The notes under the pieces are model-generated. The model saw only the letters and a list, made by a program, of their open reading frames with translations. It was not told the origin of the DNA and did not search any database. From Pseudomonadota bacterium (GTDB lineage: Bacteria > Pseudomonadota > Alphaproteobacteria > Rhizobiales > Xanthobacteraceae): 21,518 bases of DNA. A program made the translations under genes and the position numbers. Shown in pieces: positions 7,489 through 14,280 of this stretch; positions within the stretch are counted from its first letter, which is position 1, and every line of letters starts with the position of its first letter. The stretch lies in assembly GCA_023432845.1 (NCBI GenBank), contig JAEZEY010000050.1, positions 1 to 21,518 of the forward strand, read 5' to 3'.

Positions 7489-7745
7489 GTCTTCACTCCG
7501 ATGGTTCGTGGTCGATGGCGCTGCCGGGACGGCGGCCAGCGCGGCCGATGCCGCGGTGCGGTGATCGAGCCAGGCCTTCAGCGTCGCGGGGAGGATGCCG
7601 TATGGCAACGCGTTAATCCTTTCAGCGCAAATCCTTTCAGCCCGAAGCTGCCCCAATCTAGCACGCGGCCTTTCGCGCTCACGACAAACTGCGCATTGCA
7701 GTAAATAGTGTCGGCCCGCCCCCTGCCCATGCTTAAAGATAGGGC
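7489..7745. other. Upstream region of the cupin gene
   Basis: No independent gene is supported here. On the minus strand the cupin frame stays open to 7656 with G/C-rich third positions, so an extended cupin N-terminus (TTG at 7608) cannot be excluded. Further upstream is a direct repeat (7615-7641). The rest is plain sequence up to the transporter promoter at 7746. Confidence 0.5.
7615..7641. repeat. Short tandem direct repeat, period 15
   Basis: AATCCTTTCAGC occurs at 7615-7626 and again at 7630-7641. On the minus strand each copy reads GCTGAAAGGATT and so carries a Shine-Dalgarno-like AAAGGA; the copy nearest the cupin is 8 bases from TTG at 7608. Confidence 0.8.
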
Positions 7746-7775
7746 TTCACAGGGGAGTTATTTTAAATCTAAAAT
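7746..7775 (+). promoter_or_regulatory. Promoter of the ABC transporter operon
   Basis: -35 TTCACA (7746-7751, 5 of 6 matches), an 18-base spacer, and -10 TAAAAT (7770-7775, 5 of 6). The binding-protein start is about 97 bases downstream. The -10 box is one arm of the inverted repeat at 7760-7775. Confidence 0.6.
7760..7775. promoter_or_regulatory. Candidate MarR operator, copy 2
   Basis: A perfect inverted repeat ATTTTA-AATC-TAAAAT overlaps the -10 box of the transporter promoter. It has the same arm sequence, spacer length and position relative to -10 as the site at 5444-5459 upstream of the monooxygenase operon. The shared design points to one repressor, most simply the MarR protein at 1810-2289. 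Confidence 0.6.
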
Positions 7776-7872
7776 ATCTCTCGTGAAGTAGCCAGGTCAA
7801 TGGTGGCCGGGCATAGTTCGGCAGCGGGCAAGCACAACCTTGCCCCCGTCAATTCGGGAAGGGGTTAGAGCA

Positions 7873-9054
7873 ATGGTCAACAAACTGCTGATGTCGGTTG
7901 CCGCGGCCGCGATCATGGTCGCGAGCGGTGCGCAAGGTCCAGCCTTTGCGCAGGAAAAGCTGAAGATCGGCGTCGTGACGACTTTGTCGGGCCCGCCGGC
8001 GGTGCTCGGTCAGCAGCTGCGCAACGGCTTCCAGCTCGCAGTCAAGGAAATGGGCGGCAAGCTCGGCGGCCGCGAGGTCGAACTGATCGTGCAGGACGAC
8101 GAGCTCAAGCCCGACGTCGCCGTCACCAAGGCCAAGGCGCTGGTGGACCGCGACAAGGTCGATTTCGTCGTGGGCCCGATCTTCTCCAACATTCTCGTCG
8201 CGATCATGAAGCCGGTGACCGAAGGCGGCGCCATCCTGATCTCGCCGAACGCCGGCACCTCGAACTTCGCCGGCAAGGACTGCAACCCGAACTTCTTCGT
8301 CACCTCCTACCAGAACGACCAGAACCACGAGGTGATGGGCAAATACGCGCAGGATGCAGGCTTCAAGAAGGTCTTCATCATGGCGCCGAACTATCCGGCG
8401 GGTAAGGACTCGCTCGCGGGCTTCAAGCGCTTCTACAAGGGCGAGCTCGCCGACGAAGTGTACGTGCCGCTCAACCAGCTCGACTACTCGGCCGAACTGT
8501 CGCGCATCCAGGCCTCGGGCGCCGAGGCCGTCTTCGTGTTCCTGCCCGGCGGCATGGGCGTGAACTTCGTCAAGCAGTTCCGCCAGGCCGGTCTCGCCGA
8601 CAAGGTGAAGTTCCTCTCCGCCTTCACCGTCGACGAGTCGACGCTGCCGGCGCAGAAGGAAGCCGCGCTCGGCTTCTTCGGCGGCGCCAACTGGGCCCCC
8701 GACCTCGACACGCCGCAGAACAAGAAGTTCGTCGAAGCCTATGGCAAGGAATATGGCGGCGCGATTCCGGCCACCTACGCCTTCCAGGCCTATGACGCGG
8801 CGCTGCTGATCGACGGCGCGCTGAAGGCGACCGGCGGCAAGACCGACAACAAGGACGCGCTGCGCGCGGCCATGGCGAAGGCACCGTTCACCTCGCTGCG
8901 CGGCAAGTTCAAGTTCGGCAACAACCACTACCCGATCCAGGACTTCTACCAGGTGAAGGTGGTGCAGCGCGGCGACAAGTTCGCCACCTCGATCGACAAG
9001 AAGGTGTTCACGGATTATCAGGATCCGCACGCCAAGGACTGCAAGATGAAGTAA
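7873..9054 (+). CDS. ABC transporter substrate-binding protein, branched-chain amino acid type (aromatic acid uptake likely)
   Basis: This is a 393-residue periplasmic binding protein of the Leu/Ile/Val (type I fold) family. A signal peptide (MVNKLLMSVAAAAIMVASG...) has a clear AFA|Q cleavage site after residue 26. KIGVVTTLSGPPAVLGQQLRNGFQLAVKEMGGKLGGREVELI is the typical first lobe, and VDFVVGPIFSNILVAIMKPVTEGGAILISPNAG follows. ATG at 7873 lies behind GAAGGGG; an upstream TTG (7840) would spoil the signal peptide. It captures a small acid in the periplasm and hands it to the permeases encoded next. Many alphaproteobacterial relatives bind benzoate-type acids, which suits this locus, but the ligand is inferred from context only. 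A 184-base gap with a repeat separates it from the first permease. Confidence 0.93.
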   Translation: MVNKLLMSVAAAAIMVASGAQGPAFAQEKLKIGVVTTLSGPPAVLGQQLRNGFQLAVKEMGGKLGGREVELIVQDDELKPDVAVTKAKALVDRDKVDFVVGPIFSNILVAIMKPVTEGGAILISPNAGTSNFAGKDCNPNFFVTSYQNDQNHEVMGKYAQDAGFKKVFIMAPNYPAGKDSLAGFKRFYKGELADEVYVPLNQLDYSAELSRIQASGAEAVFVFLPGGMGVNFVKQFRQAGLADKVKFLSAFTVDESTLPAQKEAALGFFGGANWAPDLDTPQNKKFVEAYGKEYGGAIPATYAFQAYDAALLIDGALKATGGKTDNKDALRAAMAKAPFTSLRGKFKFGNNHYPIQDFYQVKVVQRGDKFATSIDKKVFTDYQDPHAKDCKMK

Positions 9055-9095
9055 GGCAATTGCCCTTGCCACTTTGGCAACGGCAGCTCAACACC

Positions 9096-9183
9096 GTCGT
9101 GGCCGGGCTTGACCCGGCCATCTCGCTTAGGGACGCACGGTGCCAACCTAAGCGGGATGCCCGGGTCCAAGCCCGGGCATGAC
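9096..9183. repeat. Second palindromic intergenic repeat (GTCGTGG...CATGAC type)
   Basis: This element of about 88 bp is made of three perfect hairpins: TGGCCGGG/CCCGGCCA at 9100-9120, CGCTTAGG/CCTAAGCG at 9124-9154, and ATGCCCGGG/CCCGGGCAT at 9157-9180. The two outer hairpins are imperfect inverted copies of each other (GTCGTGGCCGGGCTTGACCC against the complement of the right end). From memory, words such as GCCCGGGCTTGACCCGGGC are abundant between genes of Bradyrhizobium relatives. Its ends differ from the element at 853-960. It lies between the binding-protein and permease genes. Confidence 0.8.
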
Positions 9184-9238
9184 ACCGAATTTTTGGTCTG
9201 GCCACGGACCAAACAAAACCCGCGAGGGTACGAGTAAA

Positions 9239-10165
9239 GTGTCCTTCACTCTTCTGATCGTCCAGACTCTCAACGGCCTGCAGTTCGGCGTGCTGCTGTT
9301 CCTGATCGCGGCCGGGCTCACGCTCGTGTTCGGCGTCATGGACTTCATCAACCTCGCGCATGGCGTCCAGTACATGCTGGGCGCCTATCTCGCGGTGATG
9401 TTCTATGCGCTGACCGGCTCCTTCGTGCTGGCGCTGATCCTCGCGCTCGGCGCGGCGCTGGCCTTCGGCCTGCTGCTCGAATTCACGGTGTTCCGCCATC
9501 TCTACGACCGCGACCACCTCGAACAGGTGATCGCGACCTTCGGCATCATCATCTTCCTGAACCAGGGCGTGAAGGTGCTGTGGGGCGCGGCGCCGCTTAA
9601 TTTGCCGATCCCCGAGGCGCTAGCCGGCACCGTGCAGCTGATGCCTGGACTGGTCTATCCGGTGTGGCGGCTGGTCATCATCGCCTCCGGCCTGATCGTC
9701 GGTCTCATGCTCTATATCCTGGTGGCCAAGACCCGCGTCGGCATGCTGGTGCGCGCCGGCGCCACCCATGCTCGAATCGTTTCGGCGCTCGGCGTCGATA
9801 TTCGCCGCCTGTTCATGATCGTGTTCGGCTTCGGCACCATGCTGGCGGCCTTCGCCGGCGTCATGATCGCGCCGATTCTGTCGGTCGAGCCCGGCATGGG
9901 CGACGGCGTCCTGATCCTCGCTTTCGTCGTCATCGTCATCGGCGGCATCGGCTCGATGCGCGGCGCCTTCATCGCCGCGCTGCTGATCGGTCTCGTCGAT
10001 ACGCTCGGCCGCTCCTTCATGATCGACATCCTGCGGCTGTTCATGCCGCCGTCGCCGGCGCGCACCGTCGGTCCGGCCATCGCCTCGATGCTGATCTATG
10101 TATTGATGGCGCTGGTCCTGTACTTCCGGCCGGCCGGCTTGTTCCCGGCCAAAGGACGATCGTGA
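9239..10165 (+). CDS. ABC transporter permease, LivH type
   Basis: This is a 308-residue, very hydrophobic protein with about eight membrane segments. NGLQFGVLLFLIAAGLTLVFGVMDFINLAHG at the N-terminus is the LivH signature, GVDIRRLFMIVFGFGTMLAAFAGVMIAPI is the conserved cytoplasmic-loop region, and VIVIGGIGSMRGAFIAALLIGLVDTLGR marks the C-terminal part. GTG at 9239 is preferred, with GAGGG ten bases upstream. An ATG at 9179 is in frame but sits inside the palindromic repeat and would add a non-family leader. It forms half of the transmembrane channel with the next gene, from which it is separated by about 13 bases. Confidence 0.92.
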   Translation: MSFTLLIVQTLNGLQFGVLLFLIAAGLTLVFGVMDFINLAHGVQYMLGAYLAVMFYALTGSFVLALILALGAALAFGLLLEFTVFRHLYDRDHLEQVIATFGIIIFLNQGVKVLWGAAPLNLPIPEALAGTVQLMPGLVYPVWRLVIIASGLIVGLMLYILVAKTRVGMLVRAGATHARIVSALGVDIRRLFMIVFGFGTMLAAFAGVMIAPILSVEPGMGDGVLILAFVVIVIGGIGSMRGAFIAALLIGLVDTLGRSFMIDILRLFMPPSPARTVGPAIASMLIYVLMALVLYFRPAGLFPAKGRS

Positions 10166-10178
10166 TGGGGCGCCCGTG

Positions 10179-11165
10179 ATGATGACGAGCCTCGCCCCCG
10201 CGGCGCCCGCGCGCAACAACGGCCGCATCGAGATCGCCGTCGTGGCGATCTTCGTGCTGCTGGCCCTCGTGCCCTTCGCCGCCGCCTTTGGCGCCCAGAG
10301 CTTCATTCTCAATCTGTTCGTCCGCGTGATGGTTTTCGCCATCGCCGCGCTGGCGGTCGACTTCCTGTGCGGCTTCGGCGGCCTCGTCACCTTCGGCCAT
10401 GCCGCCTTCATCGGGCTGGGAGCCTATGCGGTGGCGATCGCCGGCGCCCACGGCGTCACCGACATCGCGATCACGCTGCCGCTCGCCATTCTGATCAGCG
10501 CGCTGTTCGCTTATGTCACCGGCACGATCTGTCTGCGCACCAGCGGCGTTTACTTCATCATGATCACTTTGGCCTTCGGACAGATGGCCTATTTCATCGC
10601 CGGCTCGCTGGCGCCCTATGGCGGCGATGACGGCATCACCCTGCCGTCACGCTCGACCCTGTTCGGATTCGAAATCTTCAAGGACGATCGAGCGCTGTAT
10701 TACGCGACACTCGGATTCCTGATCGCCGCCTACCTTCTGCTGCGCGCGGTGGTCTATTCGCGCTTCGGCCGCGTGTTCCGCGGCGCGCGCGAGAATCCGA
10801 CGCGCATGGCGACCATCGGCTTCGATGTGTTCCGCTATCAGCGCATCGGCTATGTCATCGCCGGCGCGATCGGCGGGCTGGCCGGCTTCCTGCTCGCCAA
10901 CACAACCGAATTCGTCAGCCCGGCCTATATGTCGTGGCAGCGCTCGGGCGAGTTGATCATCATGGTGATCTTCGGCGGCATCGGCACGCTGCACGGCGCC
11001 GTTGTCGGCGCCGCCGCCTATCTGTTGCTCGAAGAGGTGCTGGCCGGCTTCACCGAGAACTGGAAGCTGATCTTCGGCCCGCTGCTGGTGCTGATCGTGC
11101 TGTTCGCGCGCGGCGGCCTCACCGGTCTCGTCACCTCGATCAAGGCGAGGCTGACCCGTGGCTGA
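10179..11165 (+). CDS. ABC transporter permease, LivM type
   Basis: This is a 328-residue membrane protein. FVRVMVFAIAALAVDFLCGFGGLVTFGHAAFIGLGAYAV is the LivM hallmark, GTICLRTSGVYFIMITLAFGQMAYFI follows, and the C-terminal half has IIMVIFGGIGTLHGAVVGAAAYLLLEEVLAG. Three start codons lie in a row (GTG 10176, ATG 10179, ATG 10182); 10179 best fits the GGGG at 10167-10170. It pairs with the LivH-type permease to form the channel. Its last 8 bases overlap the start of the first ATPase gene, showing operon organisation and probable translational coupling. About eight to nine membrane segments are visible. Confidence 0.92.
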   Translation: MMTSLAPAAPARNNGRIEIAVVAIFVLLALVPFAAAFGAQSFILNLFVRVMVFAIAALAVDFLCGFGGLVTFGHAAFIGLGAYAVAIAGAHGVTDIAITLPLAILISALFAYVTGTICLRTSGVYFIMITLAFGQMAYFIAGSLAPYGGDDGITLPSRSTLFGFEIFKDDRALYYATLGFLIAAYLLLRAVVYSRFGRVFRGARENPTRMATIGFDVFRYQRIGYVIAGAIGGLAGFLLANTTEFVSPAYMSWQRSGELIIMVIFGGIGTLHGAVVGAAAYLLLEEVLAGFTENWKLIFGPLLVLIVLFARGGLTGLVTSIKARLTRG

Positions 11166-11910
11166 CGCCGTCCTGCTGATCGAGAACCTGCGCAAGAAAT
11201 TCGGCGGTCTCGTCGTCACCGACGGGGTGACGCTGGACATCGGCCCCGGCGAACTGCACGCCGTGATCGGACCGAACGGCGCCGGCAAGACGACGCTGAT
11301 TCATCAGGTGTCCGGCACCCTCACCCCGGACGATGGCCGCATCCTGCTTAACGGCACCGACATCATGCCGTTGCCGCCGGACGAGCGCGCCAAGCTCGGG
11401 CTGGCGCGGTCGTTCCAGATCACCTCGGTGCTGCCCCGCTTTTCGGCGCTGGAGAATGTGGCGCTGGCGGTGCAGGCGCGCTCGGGGTCGAGCTATCGCT
11501 TCTTCGGCCGCGCCGCCAGCGAAGCCGAACTCAACGACGAAGCGATGGCCGCGCTCACCGAAGTCGGCCTCGACACCAGAGCCGATATTCTCGCCGCGCA
11601 TTTGTCGCACGGCGAAAAGCGCGCGCTGGAACTGGCGATCGCGCTGGCGCTGGAACCGAAACTGCTGCTTCTCGACGAGCCGATGGCCGGCACCGGGCCG
11701 GAGGAATCCGAGCGCATCGTCGCGGTGCTGCAGAAGCTCAAGGGCCGCTTCGCCATGCTGCTGGTCGAGCACGACATGAACGCGGTATTCGCGCTGGCCG
11801 ACAAGATTTCGGTGCTGGTCTATGGCCGGGTGCTGGCGAGCGGCACCCCGCATGCAGTGCGCAACGATCCGGCGGTGACCGAAGCCTATCTCGGCGAGGA
11901 GCTGGAGTAA
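11158..11910 (+). CDS. ABC transporter ATP-binding protein, LivG type
   Basis: This is a 250-residue ATPase subunit. Walker A is GPNGAGKT (38-45), the signature is LSHGE (149-153), Walker B is LLLLDE (169-174), and the switch histidine is His205 in LLVEHDM. LSHGE in place of LSGGE is usual for this LivG branch and not a defect. The insertion SGSSYRFFGRAASEAELNDEA between Walker A and the signature matches the LivG type rather than LivF. GTG at 11158 starts inside the LivM gene (8-base overlap). Its TAA stop shares one base with the ATG of the next gene (TAATG). It powers import by ATP hydrolysis on the cytoplasmic face, as a heterodimer with the LivF-type subunit. Confidence 0.93.
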   Translation: MADAVLLIENLRKKFGGLVVTDGVTLDIGPGELHAVIGPNGAGKTTLIHQVSGTLTPDDGRILLNGTDIMPLPPDERAKLGLARSFQITSVLPRFSALENVALAVQARSGSSYRFFGRAASEAELNDEAMAALTEVGLDTRADILAAHLSHGEKRALELAIALALEPKLLLLDEPMAGTGPEESERIVAVLQKLKGRFAMLLVEHDMNAVFALADKISVLVYGRVLASGTPHAVRNDPAVTEAYLGEELE

Positions 11911-12608
11911 TGCTCACCGTCGAAAACCTCGCCGCGTCCTACGGCCCCGCCCAGGTGCTGTTCGACATCTCGTTTTCCGTCAATGACGGCGAGGTGGTGA
12001 CGCTGATCGGCCGCAACGGCATGGGCAAGACCACCACGATCTTCACCTTGATGGGGCTGCTGCCGGCGCAGGCCGGCAAGGCCAGCTTCGACGGCCGGCC
12101 ACTGATCGGCCTGCCGCCCTACTCCATCGCCCAGACCGGCATCGGCCTGGTGCCGGAAGGCCGCCAAGTATTCCCGACATTATCGGTCGAGGAAAACCTG
12201 ATCGCCACCAACGCCTCGCGCTTCGGCGCGCCGCAATGGACGCTTGAACGCGTTTACGAGTTGTTCCCCTCTCTGGCCTCGCGCAAGAACAACATGGGCA
12301 ATCAGTTGTCGGGAGGCGAGCAGCAGATGCTTGCGATCGGCCGCGCGCTGATGACCAACCCCAAGCTGCTCATCCTCGACGAGGCGACCGAGGGTCTGGC
12401 GCCGAAAATCCGCACCGAGATCTGGAACTGCCTCACGCTGCTGAAGCAGCAGGGCCAGGCTATTCTTGTCGTCGACAAGCACATTAGCGCGCTGATGAAG
12501 ATCGCCGACCGGCATGTCGTGATAGAGAAGGGTCGCACGGTGTGGAGCGGAACATCGGCGGAGCTCGCCGCGGATACGACTGTTCGGCAGAGATATCTGC
12601 AAGTATAA
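11910..12608 (+). CDS. ABC transporter ATP-binding protein, LivF type
   Basis: This is a 232-residue ATPase subunit of normal LivF length. Walker A is GRNGMGKT (34-41), QTGIGLVPEGRQVFPTLSVEENL is the typical LivF stretch, the signature is LSGGE (133-137), Walker B is LLILDE (153-158), and the switch His191 sits in VVDKHI. The ATG shares one base with the stop of the LivG-type gene. It partners with that subunit under the LivHM channel. The downstream crotonase begins 26 bases later with a good ribosome-binding site, so the transport operon very likely continues into it. Confidence 0.94.
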   Translation: MLTVENLAASYGPAQVLFDISFSVNDGEVVTLIGRNGMGKTTTIFTLMGLLPAQAGKASFDGRPLIGLPPYSIAQTGIGLVPEGRQVFPTLSVEENLIATNASRFGAPQWTLERVYELFPSLASRKNNMGNQLSGGEQQMLAIGRALMTNPKLLILDEATEGLAPKIRTEIWNCLTLLKQQGQAILVVDKHISALMKIADRHVVIEKGRTVWSGTSAELAADTTVRQRYLQV

Positions 12609-12634
12609 GATTCGCCGCTGCGTGAGGAGATTTC

Positions 12635-13411
12635 ATGTCCGACGGCACCGTCCATCTGTCCCGCAACGGCAACGTAGCGACCATCCTGTTCGACCGGCCG
12701 CAGGCGCGCAACGCCATGACCTGGGGCATGTATGAGGGGCTGGCCGCCGCCTGCGCCGATCTGGCCAAGGACGACAGCATCCGCGTCACCGTGCTGCGCG
12801 GCGCCGGCGGCAAGGCCTTCATCGCCGGCACCGACATCGCGCAGTTCCTCGAATTCTCCAGGCCCGAACAGGGCAGCGAATACGAGGAGAAGATGGAGCG
12901 CTATCTCTCGGCGCTCGAATCCCTGCCGATGCCGACCCTGGCCGTTGTCGAAGGCTGGGCGATCGGCGGCGGCCTCGCCATTGCCGCCTGCTGCGACCTG
13001 CGCATCGCCACGCCCGGCACGAAATTCGGCGTTCCGATCGCGCGCACATTGGGCAATTGTCTGTCGGTCGCCAATTACGCCCGGCTGGTCGCCGGCATCG
13101 GCGCGGCGCGCACCAAACGCATGATGCTGTTGGCCGAGAACGTGGCGGCAGAAGACGCGCTGGCCGCCGGCTTTCTGATGGACGTCGTGGAGCCCGCCGC
13201 GCTCGATGAACGCATCGCCGCCATCTGCACGCAGCTTGCCGGCAATGCGCCGGTTACGATGCGCGTGACCAAGGAGGCGCTCCGCCGCCTGCAGCACGCC
13301 GGATTGCCGGACGGCGACGATCTGGTGCGCGCGGCCTATGGCAGCGAGGACTTCCGCGAGGGCGTCAGGGCCTTTGTCGAGAAGCGACCGCCGCAGTGGA
13401 AAGGCCGCTGA
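12635..13411 (+). CDS. Enoyl-CoA hydratase/isomerase family protein, second crotonase
   Basis: This is a 258-residue crotonase-fold protein. FIAGTDIAQF (62-71) and GWAIGGGLAIAACCDLRIA (107-125) form the oxyanion hole. By motif alignment both catalytic glutamates of classical hydratases are missing: the Glu144 position is Ala115 and the Glu164 position is Ile135 (FGVPIARTLGN). This makes simple hydration unlikely. Hydrolase, isomerase, dehalogenase-like or ring-opening chemistry on a CoA thioester are options. ATG at 12635 follows GAGGAG. It ends the transporter operon, 26 bases after the LivF-type gene, so it is probably induced together with uptake. It differs clearly from the crotonase at 989-1813. 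Its stop lies only eight bases from the stop of the convergent metal-transport operon. Confidence 0.9.
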   Translation: MSDGTVHLSRNGNVATILFDRPQARNAMTWGMYEGLAAACADLAKDDSIRVTVLRGAGGKAFIAGTDIAQFLEFSRPEQGSEYEEKMERYLSALESLPMPTLAVVEGWAIGGGLAIAACCDLRIATPGTKFGVPIARTLGNCLSVANYARLVAGIGAARTKRMMLLAENVAAEDALAAGFLMDVVEPAALDERIAAICTQLAGNAPVTMRVTKEALRRLQHAGLPDGDDLVRAAYGSEDFREGVRAFVEKRPPQWKGR

Positions 13412-13419
13412 CGGCGCGC

Positions 13420-14280
13420 CTAGTCCTCGACCGCCGCGAGCCGCTGCGGCGCGCGCAGAATGCCGCGCTTCGGTGCGAACAGAAACGCCAGCGCAAAGAA
13501 CAAAGCCTGGATCAGGACGATGCAGGCGCCCGTCGCGCCGTCGATGTGGAAGCTGACGATGGTGCCGAGCGCCGCCGAGGTCAGCGCGACCCCGGTGGCG
13601 ATGACCAGCATGCGCTCGAAGCTATCGGTTATGAGATAAGCGGTGGCGCCGGGCGCGATCAGCATGGCGATGACCAGGATAATGCCGACCGCTTTGAGCG
13701 AGGCGACGATGGTCAGCGATAGCAGGATGAGCAGCCCGTAATGCAGCCAGGCGACCGGCAGACCGATCGAACGGGCGTGGTTGGGGTCGAAGCAGTACAG
13801 CAACAAATCGCGGCGCTTGAGGAGCACGACGAGAAGCGTGCCGCCGGCGATGACCGCCGCTTCGATGAGATCGCGCACCGTCACGCCCAGCACATTGCCG
13901 AACAGGATATGCAGGAGATGCAGGTCGGTCTCGACCTTGGTGAAAATAACGAGGCCGAAGCCGAACATGCCGGAGAACACGATGCCCATCACCGTGTCTT
14001 CCTTGACGCGGCTGTTGTCCTTCAGATAGCCGGTCAATGTCGCGCAGGACAGGCCTGCGGCGAAGGCGCCGAGCGCCAGCGGCAGGCCGAGCACATAGGC
14101 GATGACCAAGCCGGGCAGCACGGCGTGCGAAATAGCGTCGCCCATCAGCGACCAGCCCTTGAGAACCAGATAGCACGAGAGCACGGCGCAGACCGCGGCC
14201 ACGATCAGCGACACGACGAGCGCCCGCTGCATGAATGGGTAGGACAGCGGCGTCACGATCCAGTCGACCAAAGTCATCAT
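13420..14280 (-). CDS. sitD: Manganese/iron ABC transporter permease, SitD type
   Basis: This is a 286-residue membrane protein of the ABC-3 (ZnuB/SitD/MntD) permease family. It has FMQRALVVSLIVAAVCAVLSCYLVLKGWSLMGDAISHAVLPGLVIAYVLG near the N-terminus, FDPNHARSIGLP in the middle, and LIAPGATAYLITDSFERML before the last helices. It is homologous to the neighbouring permease, so the channel is a heterodimer of paralogues. ATG at 14280 overlaps the SitC-type stop as ATGA; the next codon is also ATG. It is the last gene of the operon, and there is no room for a terminator before the convergent crotonase gene. Sit-type systems import Mn2+ and sometimes Fe2+; the metal here is inferred from the whole cluster. 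Confidence 0.88.
   Translation of the reverse strand: MMTLVDWIVTPLSYPFMQRALVVSLIVAAVCAVLSCYLVLKGWSLMGDAISHAVLPGLVIAYVLGLPLALGAFAAGLSCATLTGYLKDNSRVKEDTVMGIVFSGMFGFGLVIFTKVETDLHLLHILFGNVLGVTVRDLIEAAVIAGGTLLVVLLKRRDLLLYCFDPNHARSIGLPVAWLHYGLLILLSLTIVASLKAVGIILVIAMLIAPGATAYLITDSFERMLVIATGVALTSAALGTIVSFHIDGATGACIVLIQALFFALAFLFAPKRGILRAPQRLAAVED

Noticed and set aside
7849..9072. Minus-strand open frame covering the substrate-binding protein gene
   Set aside because: Its composition is that of an antisense frame. The plus-strand gene has a signal peptide and family motifs.
9179..9238. N-terminal extension of the LivH-type permease from ATG 9179
   Set aside because: The ATG belongs to the palindromic repeat, and the added 20 residues do not look like LivH. 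GTG 9239 with GAGGG fits better.
11606..11620. LSHGE in place of LSGGE in the LivG-type ATPase as a possible defect
   Set aside because: This variant is common in the LivG/UrtD branch, and all other ATPase motifs are intact.
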